In this document: positions 9,637 through 20,699 of the stretch, one piece after another
Numbering within the stretch: position 1 is the stretch's first letter
Layout of the letters: each line of letters starts with the position of its first letter
Source of the DNA: Amoebidium appalachense
Taxonomy: Eukaryota > Ichthyosporea
Assembly (NCBI GenBank): GCA_963693365.1
Contig: CAVNZM010000003.1
Coordinates: 11,966,001-12,030,000, forward strand
DNA length: 64,000 bases
Direction: 5' to 3'
Program-made: the position numbers and the translations under genes
Notes under the pieces: model-generated
Told to the model about the DNA's origin: nothing
Seen by the model: only the letters and a program-made list of their open reading frames with translations
The model's database searches: none

Positions 9637-12602
9637 AATCCACTTGAACTTGATGATGTTGGCACCAGGGGGGGATCAACAATGGTGAAGACATCCTTGG
9701 TGATGAAGGCTTGGTACTCGGAGGTGAGGGCAGCTATGACGGCATCACCGTTGGGACCGTTGCAAAGCTTTTGAATGCCCTTGGGGAGCTGGTCAATGTT
9801 GATGGTCGGTGCTACGATGCTGACCAGTGCCGTTGGAGTCTTGGTGAGACGTGTAGACCGACGAAGGTTGGGCTTGGGGGGGTCCTTGAGGGGGGTGGTG
9901 GCCGGGTAGGTGGTGGAGGCCGGGATAGGGGCATGGAAGCCAGGAATAGGACCGGTGGTGAGGGGGGCATCGGTGTCCACAGGGCTGCTCGTGGCCGAGT
10001 GGAAGGTGGGGGACCCAGGACGAACCGGAGTCATGTAGCCGGGTTGATGCACAGCAACGGGGGGGGCCGGCAGCAAGGGTTGTTGGCCAGTGGGGGGGGG
10101 GCTCGGGGGAGGCACGGGTTCAACCGGGGCTGGTTGGTTGTGCCAGGACGGTTGGGAGATGACCACAGACGGAGTTTCATCGTCGTCGTCGGAGGGGGGG
10201 TCCAATGTCGGCAGATCGGGTTTGGGGGGAACGGAGACCTGATTGGTGCTGCCCGTGAATTTCGACTCGTCGAAGATCACATCACGGCAGATCTTGATTT
10301 GGTTGCTGGCAAGGTCGAGGATCTTGTGTGCCTTGGAGGGTAGGTCCCAGCCGACGTAGGTGCCGACTCTGACGGTTGATGCCAGCTTGTTCCTCTTTGA
10401 CCGGGGAACATGGACATAGGCAGGGGAGCCGAACACGTGGAGCTGGGAGACGTCGGGTTTGAAGCCGTGGAAGGCCTCGAAGGGAGTGTTGCCGTTGGCA
10501 GCAGATGACGGTGTGACGTTGATGATGTAGCTTGTATGCTTGAGAGCAGCAACCCACAACTTGGGAGAGAGAGGTTGGTCCTTGTCGGCATGGAGGAAGC
10601 AACGGACTGTCTCTTGCAGTTCTCTCATCTTCCGTTCAACAACACCATTGTGTTGTGGTGTGTCGACGGGGGCAAACTCCATGATGATGCCCTTCTGCTT
10701 GCAGTAGGCCTCGGTGTCCTTGGAGGTGAATTCAGAGCCGGAGTCAAACCGAAGATGGGTGACGATCTCAGGTGTCTGACGTTCGATGGTTTCAACGAGA
10801 GACTGAATGTGGCTGAGGGTTTCACCACGGTTGTAAAGGGGGAACACGGTGGTGTAACCGGTGGCATCACAAACACACACCAGAGCAACCTTGTAGCCTC
10901 CGTAGGAAGCACAGGGAGCTTCGAAGACGTCCAGGTGCCACTTAGCACCGGGAATGGTGAACTTGGAACGGGTGCCGGGAAAGGGGGCCTTGGTGGTCTT
11001 GCCAGACATGCAGCCGAAGCAGTCACTGTTGTCGGGTGACTTGAGGGAGGGGGGCATGCCGATGACAAGCTCATCCTTGGCCATCCTGGTGACGGTGGAG
11101 AGGGCACGGTGGCCGAGACGGTTGTGCCAAAGGGTGAGGTCGTCGGGTGGTTGAGTCCTTGCTGTGTAGGCTTGGACCCCCGGGTGTTTAGGAGTCTCAA
11201 TCACATAGTCAGTGATGTAGTAGAGACCGTCGAGGGGGGTGAGATCTGTAATAATGTCACCATTACGGCTGTAGAGGAACGACGGGTGGTTGTCTGTATC
11301 GTCACAATGACCTAGGAGGCCGGCAGCTGATGCCATGGAGGTAGACACGAGGAAAGACGGTGCCTCGGGTACGTAGTAAGCATTGATGCTGCACGGTGTT
11401 GGGTGGCCGTTGTAGTGCAGTGTTATGTTGATGATGCCACGTTGTTTGGCATTGACTGTGCCGAGGCCGTGAATGGGGGTGGGAGGACACGGGGTAAGGG
11501 AGGAGAAATACTCCTTGATGGGGCAGATGTGTGCATTACAAGCACTGTCCCAGACGGGGTCGTTACTGTCAGGTGTGCCGGTGGAGGAGATGAGTGCAAA
11601 TTTCACACTCTTGTCACCTTTCTCCTGCTTGGCACGACGAGCAACTGTGCAGCCAGGCTCCGGGCATGCTGTGATGTGGTGGGGCTCATGGCAGTAGGAA
11701 CACTTCACACTGTTGGTGTTGTGCTGTCGGTTACGGTTGTCCCTGTTACCACGGTGGTAAGGGGAAGTTGAACGGGGGCCGGGTGACTTGGAGGGAGGAC
11801 GAGGATCACGGGAACGGGACGGGGAACGGTGAGGTGTATGCTCACGTCGAGGAATACGGTTACGGAGGTCACCGGGGGGAAGCACTCTGCTCTGGAGTGC
11901 ACGGAGGGGACGGTTGTTGACGGTTGCACCTGTGCCTGCGTCGATGAGGCCGGCACGGATTTCAGCTCCTCGGATGTCACTGATGAGCATGTTGAAGGAC
12001 GGGTAGGCCTTGTTGTTCATCCAGTAGTCGGAGCAGAGACGTTCAATGTCGGGGCAGACCAGGGCTGTGTTCTTCCGGATGTGGAGGAAGAACTTACGTA
12101 CGACATCCTTGTGCTGGACGGGTTCGTCGAGGCAGGCAAGTGTCGTAGCCAGACGTTGGAGACGGGTGAGGTATGCTGTGACGTTGGGGTAGTCTCGTAG
12201 TTCAAGCTCCTCGAAGGTGACTTGAATCTGGGTGACTCGGGCCTCCTTCTCTGCTACATACGCCATACGTAGGTTGTGGAAGACTTCACCACCGTGGACA
12301 CCGTCTTGCATCCGGCCGGAGTCGTAGAGCTCGGTCGGGTGGACGGACTGGTTGAGGATCTGGTCGAGGACGTCGGAAGCTTTCTTGTAGGAGTCCTTGG
12401 TGGTGTAGCCTAGCCACTGGTTGGCTTCAGCGCCGTCAACCCACTGTGGCCTCTTGATAGCGTCAACGAATTTCTCGGCAATGGTGGTTCTAATGAACCG
12501 GTGAATGAGTGGCTCCCACTCGAAATAATTAAGACGTTTCTCGTCTCGTTTCTCGGACGGATTCCATATTGGAAGGTTGATATACGACGGTTTGTCAGTC
12601 AT
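9633..12602 (-). CDS. Copia gag-protease-integrase and start of RT (989 aa frame)
   Basis: The ATG at 12602 opens a gag domain (residues 1 to about 300) that ends in a Pro/Arg/Ser-rich linker and a CCHC-like knuckle at 301-313. The knuckle spacing is one residue short of the usual CX2CX4HX4C. A protease follows, with WDSACNAH (Asp 352); most Copia proteases have DSG or DTG, so Ala here is unusual. The integrase shows the HHCC finger (H493, H498, C528, C531) and the DDE core (D558, D620, E656 in QHNGVVERK). After a Pro-rich stretch the RT domain just begins before the frame stops at 9633. The stop is caused by a run of seven C on the coding strand (9668-9674), past which the RT reads on in another frame. 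Confidence 0.9.
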   Translation of the reverse strand: MTDKPSYINLPIWNPSEKRDEKRLNYFEWEPLIHRFIRTTIAEKFVDAIKRPQWVDGAEANQWLGYTTKDSYKKASDVLDQILNQSVHPTELYDSGRMQDGVHGGEVFHNLRMAYVAEKEARVTQIQVTFEELELRDYPNVTAYLTRLQRLATTLACLDEPVQHKDVVRKFFLHIRKNTALVCPDIERLCSDYWMNNKAYPSFNMLISDIRGAEIRAGLIDAGTGATVNNRPLRALQSRVLPPGDLRNRIPRREHTPHRSPSRSRDPRPPSKSPGPRSTSPYHRGNRDNRNRQHNTNSVKCSYCHEPHHITACPEPGCTVARRAKQEKGDKSVKFALISSTGTPDSNDPVWDSACNAHICPIKEYFSSLTPCPPTPIHGLGTVNAKQRGIINITLHYNGHPTPCSINAYYVPEAPSFLVSTSMASAAGLLGHCDDTDNHPSFLYSRNGDIITDLTPLDGLYYITDYVIETPKHPGVQAYTARTQPPDDLTLWHNRLGHRALSTVTRMAKDELVIGMPPSLKSPDNSDCFGCMSGKTTKAPFPGTRSKFTIPGAKWHLDVFEAPCASYGGYKVALVCVCDATGYTTVFPLYNRGETLSHIQSLVETIERQTPEIVTHLRFDSGSEFTSKDTEAYCKQKGIIMEFAPVDTPQHNGVVERKMRELQETVRCFLHADKDQPLSPKLWVAALKHTSYIINVTPSSAANGNTPFEAFHGFKPDVSQLHVFGSPAYVHVPRSKRNKLASTVRVGTYVGWDLPSKAHKILDLASNQIKICRDVIFDESKFTGSTNQVSVPPKPDLPTLDPPSDDDDETPSVVISQPSWHNQPAPVEPVPPPSPPPTGQQPLLPAPPVAVHQPGYMTPVRPGSPTFHSATSSPVDTDAPLTTGPIPGFHAPIPASTTYPATTPLKDPPKPNLRRSTRLTKTPTALVSIVAPTINIDQLPKGIQKLCNGPNGDAVIAALTSEYQAFITKDVFTIVDPPLVPTSSSSSGL

Positions 12603-12678
12603 GATTGAAGCAGTAAGACTGAGAGATTTTCGCGGTTGTAGCGAGATTGTGTGTTAGCGTGCAAAGGGGCCGTAAACC

Positions 12679-13387
12679 TGTTATTTTGTGTGGGTAAACG
12701 GAGAAGCAGAGAGCACAGATGGGTGTTATGTAAAACACAACACAAAGACACACGGGAAAAACACAACCGGAGAGGAGGAACGATTTCTGGAACCATAGGA
12801 AGTGAATACGACTGCTTATGATTTATTTCAAGATGAGGTCCCTTTTATACTTGGGAATGTGAAACGATAAACCAATCAAAAGAATGAAAACTATGAGTGT
12901 AAAATATATCGAATAAAATGTCTGTCGACATTTAGAATATAAAACTCAATCCTCCAATGAAAGAAACTTCTAATAAAAGCACGGAAACATTTAATAAAAT
13001 GAAACCACTTATGTAACTATTAATTCATAACATATATTTATACATGTTCTTATCATAACACGTCTAAATATAATTATTCCTAATAGTTGAAGAACATAGC
13101 ACAATGCTACGTCGTGGGAAAGAAATGAGAAAGGAATGTAAGTTACTATATTTGGGAAAATACAAACGAGATATGATTGGATGACATATATAGATTTTGA
13201 CGCAAACGACAATACGTGTGCGCGAGCTAAGTATGTCGATACGTACACAGATCTAAGATGTCGTGTACACGGAAACGGAAAAGAAAGAAAGAAATGAAGA
13301 AAGGAAAAAGGAAACAAACTACAACAACTAATAAATAAATACCAAACTCAACTTCTAAGTCTTGCTGAGAATTAAGTGAAGATGACA
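12679..13387 (-). repeat. 5' LTR of the Copia element
   Basis: 709 bp, offset 5686 bp from the left LTR. In element orientation this LTR is upstream of gag-pol, so the element promoter should lie here. AT-rich TATA-like words are present, but no single one stands out. Confidence 0.95.
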
Positions 13388-13392
13388 GATAG
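13388..13392. other. Target site duplication, right copy (GATAG)
   Basis: Pentamer directly after the right LTR; the non-LTR reading frame continues from here. Confidence 0.95.
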
Positions 13393-13563
13393 ACCACATA
13401 ATACCGCAACACACACACGTCACATTCACAACAGACACCCAGAAAGATAGCCTACCTGTAAATTACAACATCCTTGATTTTATACTAAACACGCGTAACT
13501 ACGACCTGTTTATTAGATGTATTGATTGGCTTGAGAAACACATCACTACAAAATTATAGCGCA

Positions 13564-13567
<4 letters not shown>

Positions 13568-13638
<71 letters not shown>

Positions 13639-13670
13639 CCAGCTGATACCGAGTGTCCCGAGGGGAGCCC

Positions 13671-13702
<32 letters not shown>
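13568..13702 (+). repeat. (AC)n and poly-A tail of the non-LTR element
   Basis: An (AC)n tract follows the ORF2 stop, then a short GC-rich palindromic bit (GGGGAGCCCC), then 28 A. This is the 3' end of the non-LTR element. Confidence 0.8.
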
Positions 13703-13703
<1 letters not shown>

Positions 13704-14549
13704 GGGGAACCCTAACTAATTGATTTCTCCTTGTAGTCTTTATGGTGTCTCGTAGAGAAAGTAAACCCTGATATATAGTCACCACCCGACATCTATGTAC
13801 GTGATCATGATATACCGCTGAGGGGATATTCCGAGCAAACCCCCCCCCCCCATACCTGAGACTGGTTCTCTTTGCCTCGAGTAAACAGCGTAAACCCCCC
13901 AACCACCTTTGTATCATTTAGATATCTTTTTTACCAGTGGAATTCGTATGGGTAGACTGGCGTATCATAATGTTACGTAGCCCTTGTTGCTTCACAGTTT
14001 AGGGCCAAAAGGTGAGGCGGCCCGAAACACGTTTACAGGTGTAGGCCTTTTGTCACTTGTGAACCCAGCGGAATTACGTTTCTATGTTTCCATGTTTTGC
14101 CTCGCGGGTATTTTTGTCACACCCTTTTACTCTCTTCCTCTGTACTCATTTTCACGCTTGGTAGAGAAGTTGCACTAAGTCGCACGCATGGAATTTCGTT
14201 GGCAGCCAGTAAAGCTCTGTCTAGAAAACCGTTTGGCCGGGCGGTGTATAGGTGCGTGCAGGGCTACAGCCACTTGTTGTAACGGTGAGTGCTTTTTTTT
14301 TTTCCGCACATCATTTTAAGTGTGCCTCTCTCTCTTCTACCCCCATCTTCCCATCCCCCCCCCCCCCCCCCCCCCTCCCCCTTCTCTATCTTTTCCCGTG
14401 ACCCTCTTTTCTCTTTTCTTGCCCCTTCTCCATCTCCGCGCCGTTCGCGTGCTCCCTTACATACAGATCCACTCTGTATTCGCTATGTACTTGGATCGCT
14501 CGAATGGAACAAAAGTCGCATGATGGATCAGCCATTTGGACAGCGCGCG
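13703..14549. other. No gene seen
   Basis: Ordinary-composition DNA followed by CT-rich sequence near 14290-14440. Frames are short and show no domain. Confidence 0.5.
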
Positions 14550-14622
14550 TACCTTTTGGCCTAGCGGTTAGAGCTCCCAGCTCGCAGCCGCGAGGATTGA
14601 GGTTCGAGTCCCCAACCCACCA
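14550..14622 (+). repeat. tRNA-like sequence (A and B boxes), probable SINE head or tRNA pseudogene
   Basis: TGGCCTAGCGG (14557-14567) fits an A box and GGTTCGAGTCC (14601-14611) fits a B box, spaced as in a tRNA gene. A short anticodon-like stem (CTCG...CGAG) lies between. The seven bases after the T arm do not pair with those before the D arm, so there is no acceptor stem and a functional tRNA is unlikely. Confidence 0.55.
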
Positions 14623-14826
14623 TGCCAAATTTTGTGTCCCCGAGACGCATCAAAGTTTACAGCATCCCCCTCCTCCTCCCCCTCCATTTTGTTTTAGTCC
14701 TATGTCTTTATGCCCCCTTGTTCCTTGCAATACTTTTCTTTCTTCGAAACATCCCTCACTCCCCTCACCCCCTTCCCCCCCAAACCCATCACCACGGACG
14801 CTGCCAGTGTAACCACACCCCACCCC

Positions 14827-15143
<317 letters not shown>

Positions 15144-15464
15144 CCACCCACCCATGCATACATGCACACACACAAACTTCCCCTTCTTCCTCTCAACTCT
15201 CTACCCTCTTTTACGTTTCACTGTGTGTTTCCTCTCTCGTTCTAGCACCAGTTTTGCTAACCGTTACAAACTTCACCTATTCTTGTTCAAGCCTCGACTG
15301 GTTGCTGAAATCACCTCCTTTCCTTGTCCTTTTATGACCCCCCCACCCCTCCTCTCCCCTCCCTCTCCCCCCCCCTCCCCCCCCCCCCCTCCCTTCCCGG
15401 CTGAAGCCTTAGTCTCTACTGAATAATCTCTGTCCTTGTGACCCACCCTCTCGTCCTTCACTCC

Positions 15465-15861
15465 CTTTACTTCCATGCAACCGGGCATGGTTGCTCTGTG
15501 TCGTGCATCTGTAAGCACATACGCGTTTTTCGCTGCACTGCATTAGTTTGCACACACATCTTCACCGTTCTGCTCACCTTGCTTGCATAAGCAACCCTGC
15601 TCGTCTTTGATCAAGACGGGTTGACCCACCCAAGTTCAGTTGATGCTGCTGTTTGAGTTGGAGCGTCGTATATACGCGGGCTAAGGGGTCGAAACTCAGA
15701 CGCAATTGATGACTTGGGCCCTCCCTGAGGATGGGCTCTGCTTATGACGCATACTGTGCGCATGGCTGATGTTGCATACTTGAATGTTTGCCTTTGCATG
15801 TGTCCTGCACCATGCTTCTCATCGTGTATGCGTACTTTGTACTGTGTTCCGCATTCAAACC

Positions 15862-15892
<31 letters not shown>
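15465..15892 (+). repeat. Poly-C-tailed dispersed repeat, copy 1 (subfamily 1, longest plus-strand copy)
   Basis: The repeat begins near TTTACTTCCATGCAACC, contains a hairpin CGTCT-TTGATCA-AGACG (15602-15618) and a second stem formed by GTTTGAGT and ACTCAGAC that encloses the palindrome CGTATATACG (15667-15676). It goes on through CCTGAGGATGGGCTCTGCTTAT and ends in GCATTCAAAC plus poly-C (15862-15892). Homologous copies lie on the minus strand at 47287-47700 and 52842-53290. No open frame is conserved. GGGTCGAAACTC weakly recalls a B box, so a SINE is possible. Confidence 0.85.
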
Positions 15893-16082
15893 TTCTTCCT
15901 GCCCGGTTCCCCCATACCTGTTCGCCTCGATTACTTGCAGTATTTCTTCTTATCCCTCCCCGTTAACTATCAATTTTTTTCCCTCTTCTCCCATTGATCC
16001 TGTTTTGGTCCTGTGTCCCTCTATTCCAATGTCCTTTGCGATGCTTTGCTTCTTTGGCTGCCACCCTCGAATGCACACATCA

Positions 16083-16291
16083 TCACCCCCCCCCCCCCCC
16101 CCCCCCCCCCCTTCCCTCTCGTTCCAGCGCCGGTTTTACCCATTATGGACTTAACCTGCTTTTGCTCAAGCCTCCACATGTCTGAAAATTTACCCCTTTC
16201 TCTCGTACTCTTTACCACCCCCCCCCCCCCCCCCCCCCCCTCTTGTCCTCTTACTACCCCTTTCCCCCCAAAAAAGCACACACGCACACAG

Positions 16292-16328
<37 letters not shown>

Positions 16329-16453
16329 ACACACACAGCATTCGACACCGTCCAATCTTGTTCTCACCAAGGCATCCACATGCTCGCACACAGTGCAAAA
16401 ACATGCGCTCACACACACGCACGCACATGCACACCGGGACACACACACACACC

Positions 16454-16513
<60 letters not shown>

Positions 16514-16741
16514 ACACACACACGACGTACACAGACATGCTCACACACACAAACACACAACACACACACACACACATACAGAGAGACACACACACATATG
16601 CACACACACGGTGCATTTCCTCCCCTCCCCTTCCCTCTCCACAGAGCACACACACACACACACGTGCACACATGCACACACACGGTGCATCCCCCCCCCC
16701 CCCCCTCCCTCTCAACTGAGCACATACACACACACATACAT

Positions 16742-16792
<51 letters not shown>

Positions 16793-17444
16793 CACACATG
16801 CACACATGCACGGACACAAATCCCCCCCTTGCCCTTCCCTCTCCACCGAGCACATGCACACATGCACAGACATGCACATACACACACACACCACACACGA
16901 CGCACACAGACATGCACACACAGACAAACACACAACACACATACACACATACACACACACACACACATACACACACACACACACACACATGCACACACAC
17001 GGTGCATTTCCCCCCTCCCCTTCCCTCTCCACAGAGCACACACACACACACGTGCACACATGCACACACACGGTGCATCCCCCCTCTCCCCCCCTTCCCT
17101 TTCAACTGAGCACATACACACACACAGACATACACACACACACAACATACACAGACATCCACACATCAGACACAGACACGCATACACACACACACACACA
17201 CATGCACATATGCACACACAGACACACACACATGCACATGCACACTCACATATGCACACACACACACACACGCAAACACGCACACACACACACACATACA
17301 GATATGCACACACACACACTGTCTCTCTCTCTTTCTCTCCCTCCCTCCCTCCCTCCCTCCCCCCTCCCTCCCTCCCAACCATCCCTTCCTCCCTCCCTCC
17401 GTCCCTCCCTCCCTCCCTCCCTCCCTCCCTCCCTCCCTCCCTCC

Positions 17445-17498
<54 letters not shown>

Positions 17499-17755
17499 CA
17501 CATGCACATGCACATGCACACTCACATATGCACTCACACACACACGCAAACACACACACACACACACACACACATACAGACATGCACACTCTCTCTCTTT
17601 CTCTCTTTCTCTCCCTCCCTCCCTCCCTCCCTCCCCCCCCTCCCTCCCTCCCTCCCTCCCCTCCCTCCCTCCCAACCCTCCCTCCCTCCCTCCCTCACAC
17701 ATACACACACACACACACACGTACACAAGTACACACGTACACACGTACACATATA
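16083..17755. repeat. CA/poly-C/CCCT low-complexity block with internal tandem duplication
   Basis: Impure (CA)n with poly-C and (CCCT)n. Inside it, a unit of about 395 bp is duplicated: GGTGCATTTC...CCCTTCCCTCTCCACAG occurs near 16609 and again near 17001, each followed by a matching CAACTGAGCACATACAC segment. Long frames here are repeat artefacts. Confidence 0.85.
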
Positions 17756-18139
17756 ACCCTCTCTTCTCTTATGTAGTATCGTAGTAACGCTAGACAAAGG
17801 TACTACACGGGTGTTGGTTGGATGATGACAGTACATGTACCAGTGGGATTGATGCTGTTTACTCCAGGCAATGTACCAGTGTGTCGATTGATTTAGCTAA
17901 TATTAGATCTATGTTTAGCTGTGTGTTGTTTTTTCTCCTTTTTGTATTTAAGGCCTGGCCGGCCTCATAAAATCCTATCTAATCTTACTCGAAATTGAGC
18001 TTTTTTGGCCTTGAAGGCCGATCTTAATAAAGTACTGTGAATGTGTCCCCTGATGAGGGACTCTAGTCGATATATCTGCAAAACGACCCCCCCCCCCCCC
18101 CCCCCCCCCCCCCTTAAACACACACACACGCACACACAC

Positions 18140-18184
<45 letters not shown>

Positions 18185-18404
18185 AAAACAAACAAAAAAG
18201 AATGAAAAAAAGAGCGAGAGAAAGTTGTTTCTCGTATGTTACCAGCACGTAAGCAAGTATTTTATTCATTCACAATACATTGTTAGGTATGTGTAGTATA
18301 TTATGGTGTTATTATTTTTTGGTTTACAATATGGTGTCCACGTTCCCAATATATCGTTATTGTCGACCAACTACTATGGTAGTATAATGCTATGATGACA
18401 ATTT
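17756..18404. other. No gene seen; poly-C and (CA)n at 18087-18178
   Basis: AT-rich single-copy DNA with one poly-C run and one CA run. No frame of interest. Confidence 0.5.
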
Positions 18405-19190
18405 GTGCATGCGTTACTTATAAGCATCGGGTTTTTTCACTAACTACCCACAGAGTAGCTTCTAGCATGATAAATTCACCACAAATTATAAGGGGGATGG
18501 TGAATGTGCCCTTGGAGTACGAGGGTCACACGAAAAAAACACAACGTTGTAGCTCGTATTGAACCCCCCTTGTAGCATAGTATATGTCCATGTGTTACCT
18601 AGGCATTTTTGGTTTTTTCAATAACTACCCACAGAACAGCTTCTCGCACGAGAAATTTACCACAACGTTTATGGGGGGGATGGTAAATGTGCCCCTGGAG
18701 TACGAGGGCCACACGAAAAAAACACAACGTTGTAGCTCGAATAGAACCCCCCTTGTAGCATAGTATATGTACATGTGTTACTTACACATTATTGGTTTTT
18801 TCAATAACTACCCACAGAACAGCTTCTAGCACGAGAAATTTACCACAAAGTTTATGGGGGGATGGTGAATGTGCCCCTGGAGTACGAGGGTCACACGAAA
18901 AAACCACAACGTTGTAGCTCGTATAGAACCCCCCTTGTAGCATAGTATATGTACATGTGTTACCTAGACATAATTGGTTTTTTCAATAACTACCCACAGA
19001 ACAGCTTCTAGCACGAGAAATTTACCACAACGTTTATGGGGAGGATGGTGAATGTGCCCCTGGAGTACGAGGGTCACACGAAAAAAACACAACATTGTAG
19101 CCCGGATTGAAACCTCCCTGTACCATATACATCATATATCATGCAGCATGTGTTACTTTCGCGTTATTGGTTTCCTAGCACGAGATATTC
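18405..19190. repeat. 182-bp tandem repeat, four full copies plus a decayed fifth
   Basis: TAACTACCCACAGA recurs at 18441, 18622, 18805 and 18987, giving periods of 181, 183 and 182 bp. Each unit holds a GGGATGGTGAATGTGCCC-type block, GGAGTACGAGGGTCACACG and GTTGTAGCTCG. A fifth, partial unit ends near 19190. No conserved frame runs through the units. Confidence 0.95.
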
Positions 19191-19251
19191 AGCACACAGT
19201 TGGGGTTGTGGGGGCAGTGTACACCTACAATATCAGGGGTACCGCGCGGCA

Positions 19252-19537
19252 AAACACCCCCCCCCCCCCACCCCCCCCCCCCCCCCCCCCGTCACGCGTG
19301 CGATGGTGCACTAATTATTACGTCAACTAGGCAGGGTATAGCATCAACGTTATTATATGTGCTGCTGAGTTTCTTCGGTTGCACACCCGTCACCAGTCAA
19401 TTTATTGGTGTTGGCGCCCACCTATGACACCACCTCGGAAGACTGGGGTCACAAGTGATGCACACGGTGGGTAAATATCATCAAACTGTAGCTGCAAAAG
19501 AATGTGCAATTATGCATCACTGTCTGGTATTTGTCTA

Positions 19538-19574
<37 letters not shown>

Positions 19575-19780
19575 CCCCGTCCCCCCCCTCCCCCCCCCCC
19601 CCACCGGGCCCTCTCCCCTCCCCCTCCCCCCCCCCCCCCTCCCCCCCCCCCCCCCACCCCCCCCCCCCACCGGGCCCTCCCCCTCCCCCCCTCCCCCCCC
19701 CCCCCCCTCCCCCCCCCCCCCTCCCCCCCCCCCCCCCCCCCCCCCCCCACCCACCCACCCCAGGCCTCTCCACACCACAC
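19252..19780. repeat. Poly-C tracts
   Basis: Long C runs at 19256-19290 and 19540-19748, broken by a few T, A or CCGGG. The Pro-rich frames are artefacts. The DNA between (19291-19539) shows no gene. Confidence 0.9.
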
Positions 19781-20212
19781 ACACACGCACCACACACACA
19801 CACTGCTGCAGAGCTACATGGATGCCATCACCATCACACGTGACGATATTTAATTAGTATTGGTGATATTGTACCAATACGTAACGTATACTGGTAAGGT
19901 GGTGGTGGGTGGGTTGGGGGGGGGGGGGGGGGGGGGGGGGGTTCAACACAACCGAAACTGTCGGTGTTACAAGTGGTTCGGTCTTAGGAAGTTAGAACGG
20001 TGATTTTTTAATTAATAGCGGGAAACAATATTATCCCCATTGCATATGGGGGGAACGAGGAGGGGGGAGGGGAGGGGGGTTTCACAACGAATTCTTAATC
20101 GACTGTGCATAATTAATGTATATTGCACATGTAGCCTGAAAGATTAAAGTGAATGTGTGTATGTATATGTGCAAGTATATTTGTGTATGCAATACATGTA
20201 CAAGTATTAGGG
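19781..20212. other. No gene seen
   Basis: AT-rich DNA with one poly-G run near 19916-19941. Confidence 0.5.
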
Positions 20213-20284
20213 ATTGGTTCTTTGCGAGTTCAAAGAGTACATAGAGGGGTCGCGGGTTCAGATCCCGTCGGGATCGTCTTTTTT
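20213..20284 (+). repeat. tRNA 3'-half-like fragment with T run
   Basis: The sequence GCGGG TTCAGAT CCCGT (20252-20268) forms a T arm with a B-box match GGTTCAGATCC (20255-20265). A run of six T follows at 20279-20284, as at a pol III terminator. No matching 5' half or acceptor stem is found, so this is a tRNA remnant or the end of a tRNA-derived SINE. Confidence 0.45.
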
Positions 20285-20660
20285 CTCATCCTCTTCTCGC
20301 TGGGGTAAAAGCCAGCACACCTTTACTGGCGTCATCACAACCATCGGCAGTGGTTCACAACCATCGGCAGTGGTTAGGTTGTGATCTCAAGGCTAGCAAG
20401 ATCGCTAGTCTCTGCACCAGGACAAAATCCAAAAGTTAATGTGTGTTTGTGTGTTAAGTTTTTTGGGGGCTTCAGGGTGCGGGAGGGTGTGGGAGGTTGC
20501 GTGAAGAGAGTTATGTTGGGGTTGTGAGGGGGGTTCGACACGCATATTACTAGTCATATCCTTCGTCATCATGCCATTGGATGGGGGAGCTGGAGTTGGG
20601 GGTGGAGGCTCTAGAGGGGTGTGTGCGTGTGATTGTGTGTGAAGGGGGAGGGTCAGGGGG

Positions 20661-20699
<39 letters not shown>

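Larger units (their letters stand above)
6993..13387 (-). mobile_element. Ty1/Copia LTR retrotransposon, nearly intact
   Basis: Two 709-bp direct repeats (6993-7701 and 12679-13387) bound the element; by eye I see no difference between them. Each starts TG and ends CA on the plus strand. The flanking pentamers are both GATAG (6988-6992 and 13388-13392), a perfect 5-bp target duplication. Coding is on the minus strand, so the 5' LTR is at the right. Gene order gag, protease, integrase, RT, RNase H is that of Copia. A purine-rich stretch abuts the 3' LTR in element orientation (plus-strand 7702-7708, TCCCCAC). The sequence next to the 5' LTR reads GGTTTACGGCCCC and is not a standard initiator-Met tRNA match, so the primer is unknown. 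Identical LTRs imply a recent insertion. Confidence 0.95.
3954..13559 (+). pseudogene. Non-LTR ORF2: endonuclease-reverse transcriptase, broken
   Basis: The first segment (3954-5447) starts with an exonuclease-endonuclease-phosphatase domain: WNART near residue 10, CETQF with Glu at 46, GDFN at 134-137 and SDHSP at 207-211, which are the expected catalytic positions of an APE-type nuclease. The reverse transcriptase begins with the SCGPDG and SFRPITL motifs. A TGA at 5445-5447 interrupts it; the same frame continues at 5448 and carries FIDWKTAYDSV, GLLQGSLLSPFLF and the YADD active site (about 5871-5882). A second break lies in the short (GT)n at about 6588-6598, where the frame shifts. The C-terminal part continues from there to 6992, is interrupted by the Copia insertion, and resumes at 13388-13559. 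The feature span includes the inserted element. Confidence 0.85.
3245..13702 (+). mobile_element. Degenerate non-LTR retrotransposon (APE-type), interrupted by a Copia element
   Basis: Two overlapping frames are followed by a 3' end with an (AC)n stretch (about 13568-13637) and a poly-A tract (13675-13702), the hallmark of a LINE-type element. The order is ORF1, endonuclease, reverse transcriptase, C-terminal domain. A complete LTR element (6993-13387) is nested in the C-terminal coding part: the reading frame resumes at 13388 directly after the second copy of the 5-bp target duplication and closes at 13557-13559. The 5' edge is uncertain; 3245 is the first ORF1 ATG, not the element end. One TGA, a GT-tract frameshift and two ORF1 stops show that this copy is dead. 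Confidence 0.85.

Noticed and set aside
9711-12200. Several 100-200 aa plus-strand frames
   Set aside because: Antisense shadows of Copia gag-pol.
15600-15630. 5S rRNA origin of the poly-C-tailed repeat (CTCGTCT..GATC)
   Set aside because: Only about ten bases match; the rest of 5S is not seen.
18405-19190. CRISPR-like array
   Set aside because: Units are contiguous 182-bp repeats without spacers, in a eukaryotic genome.
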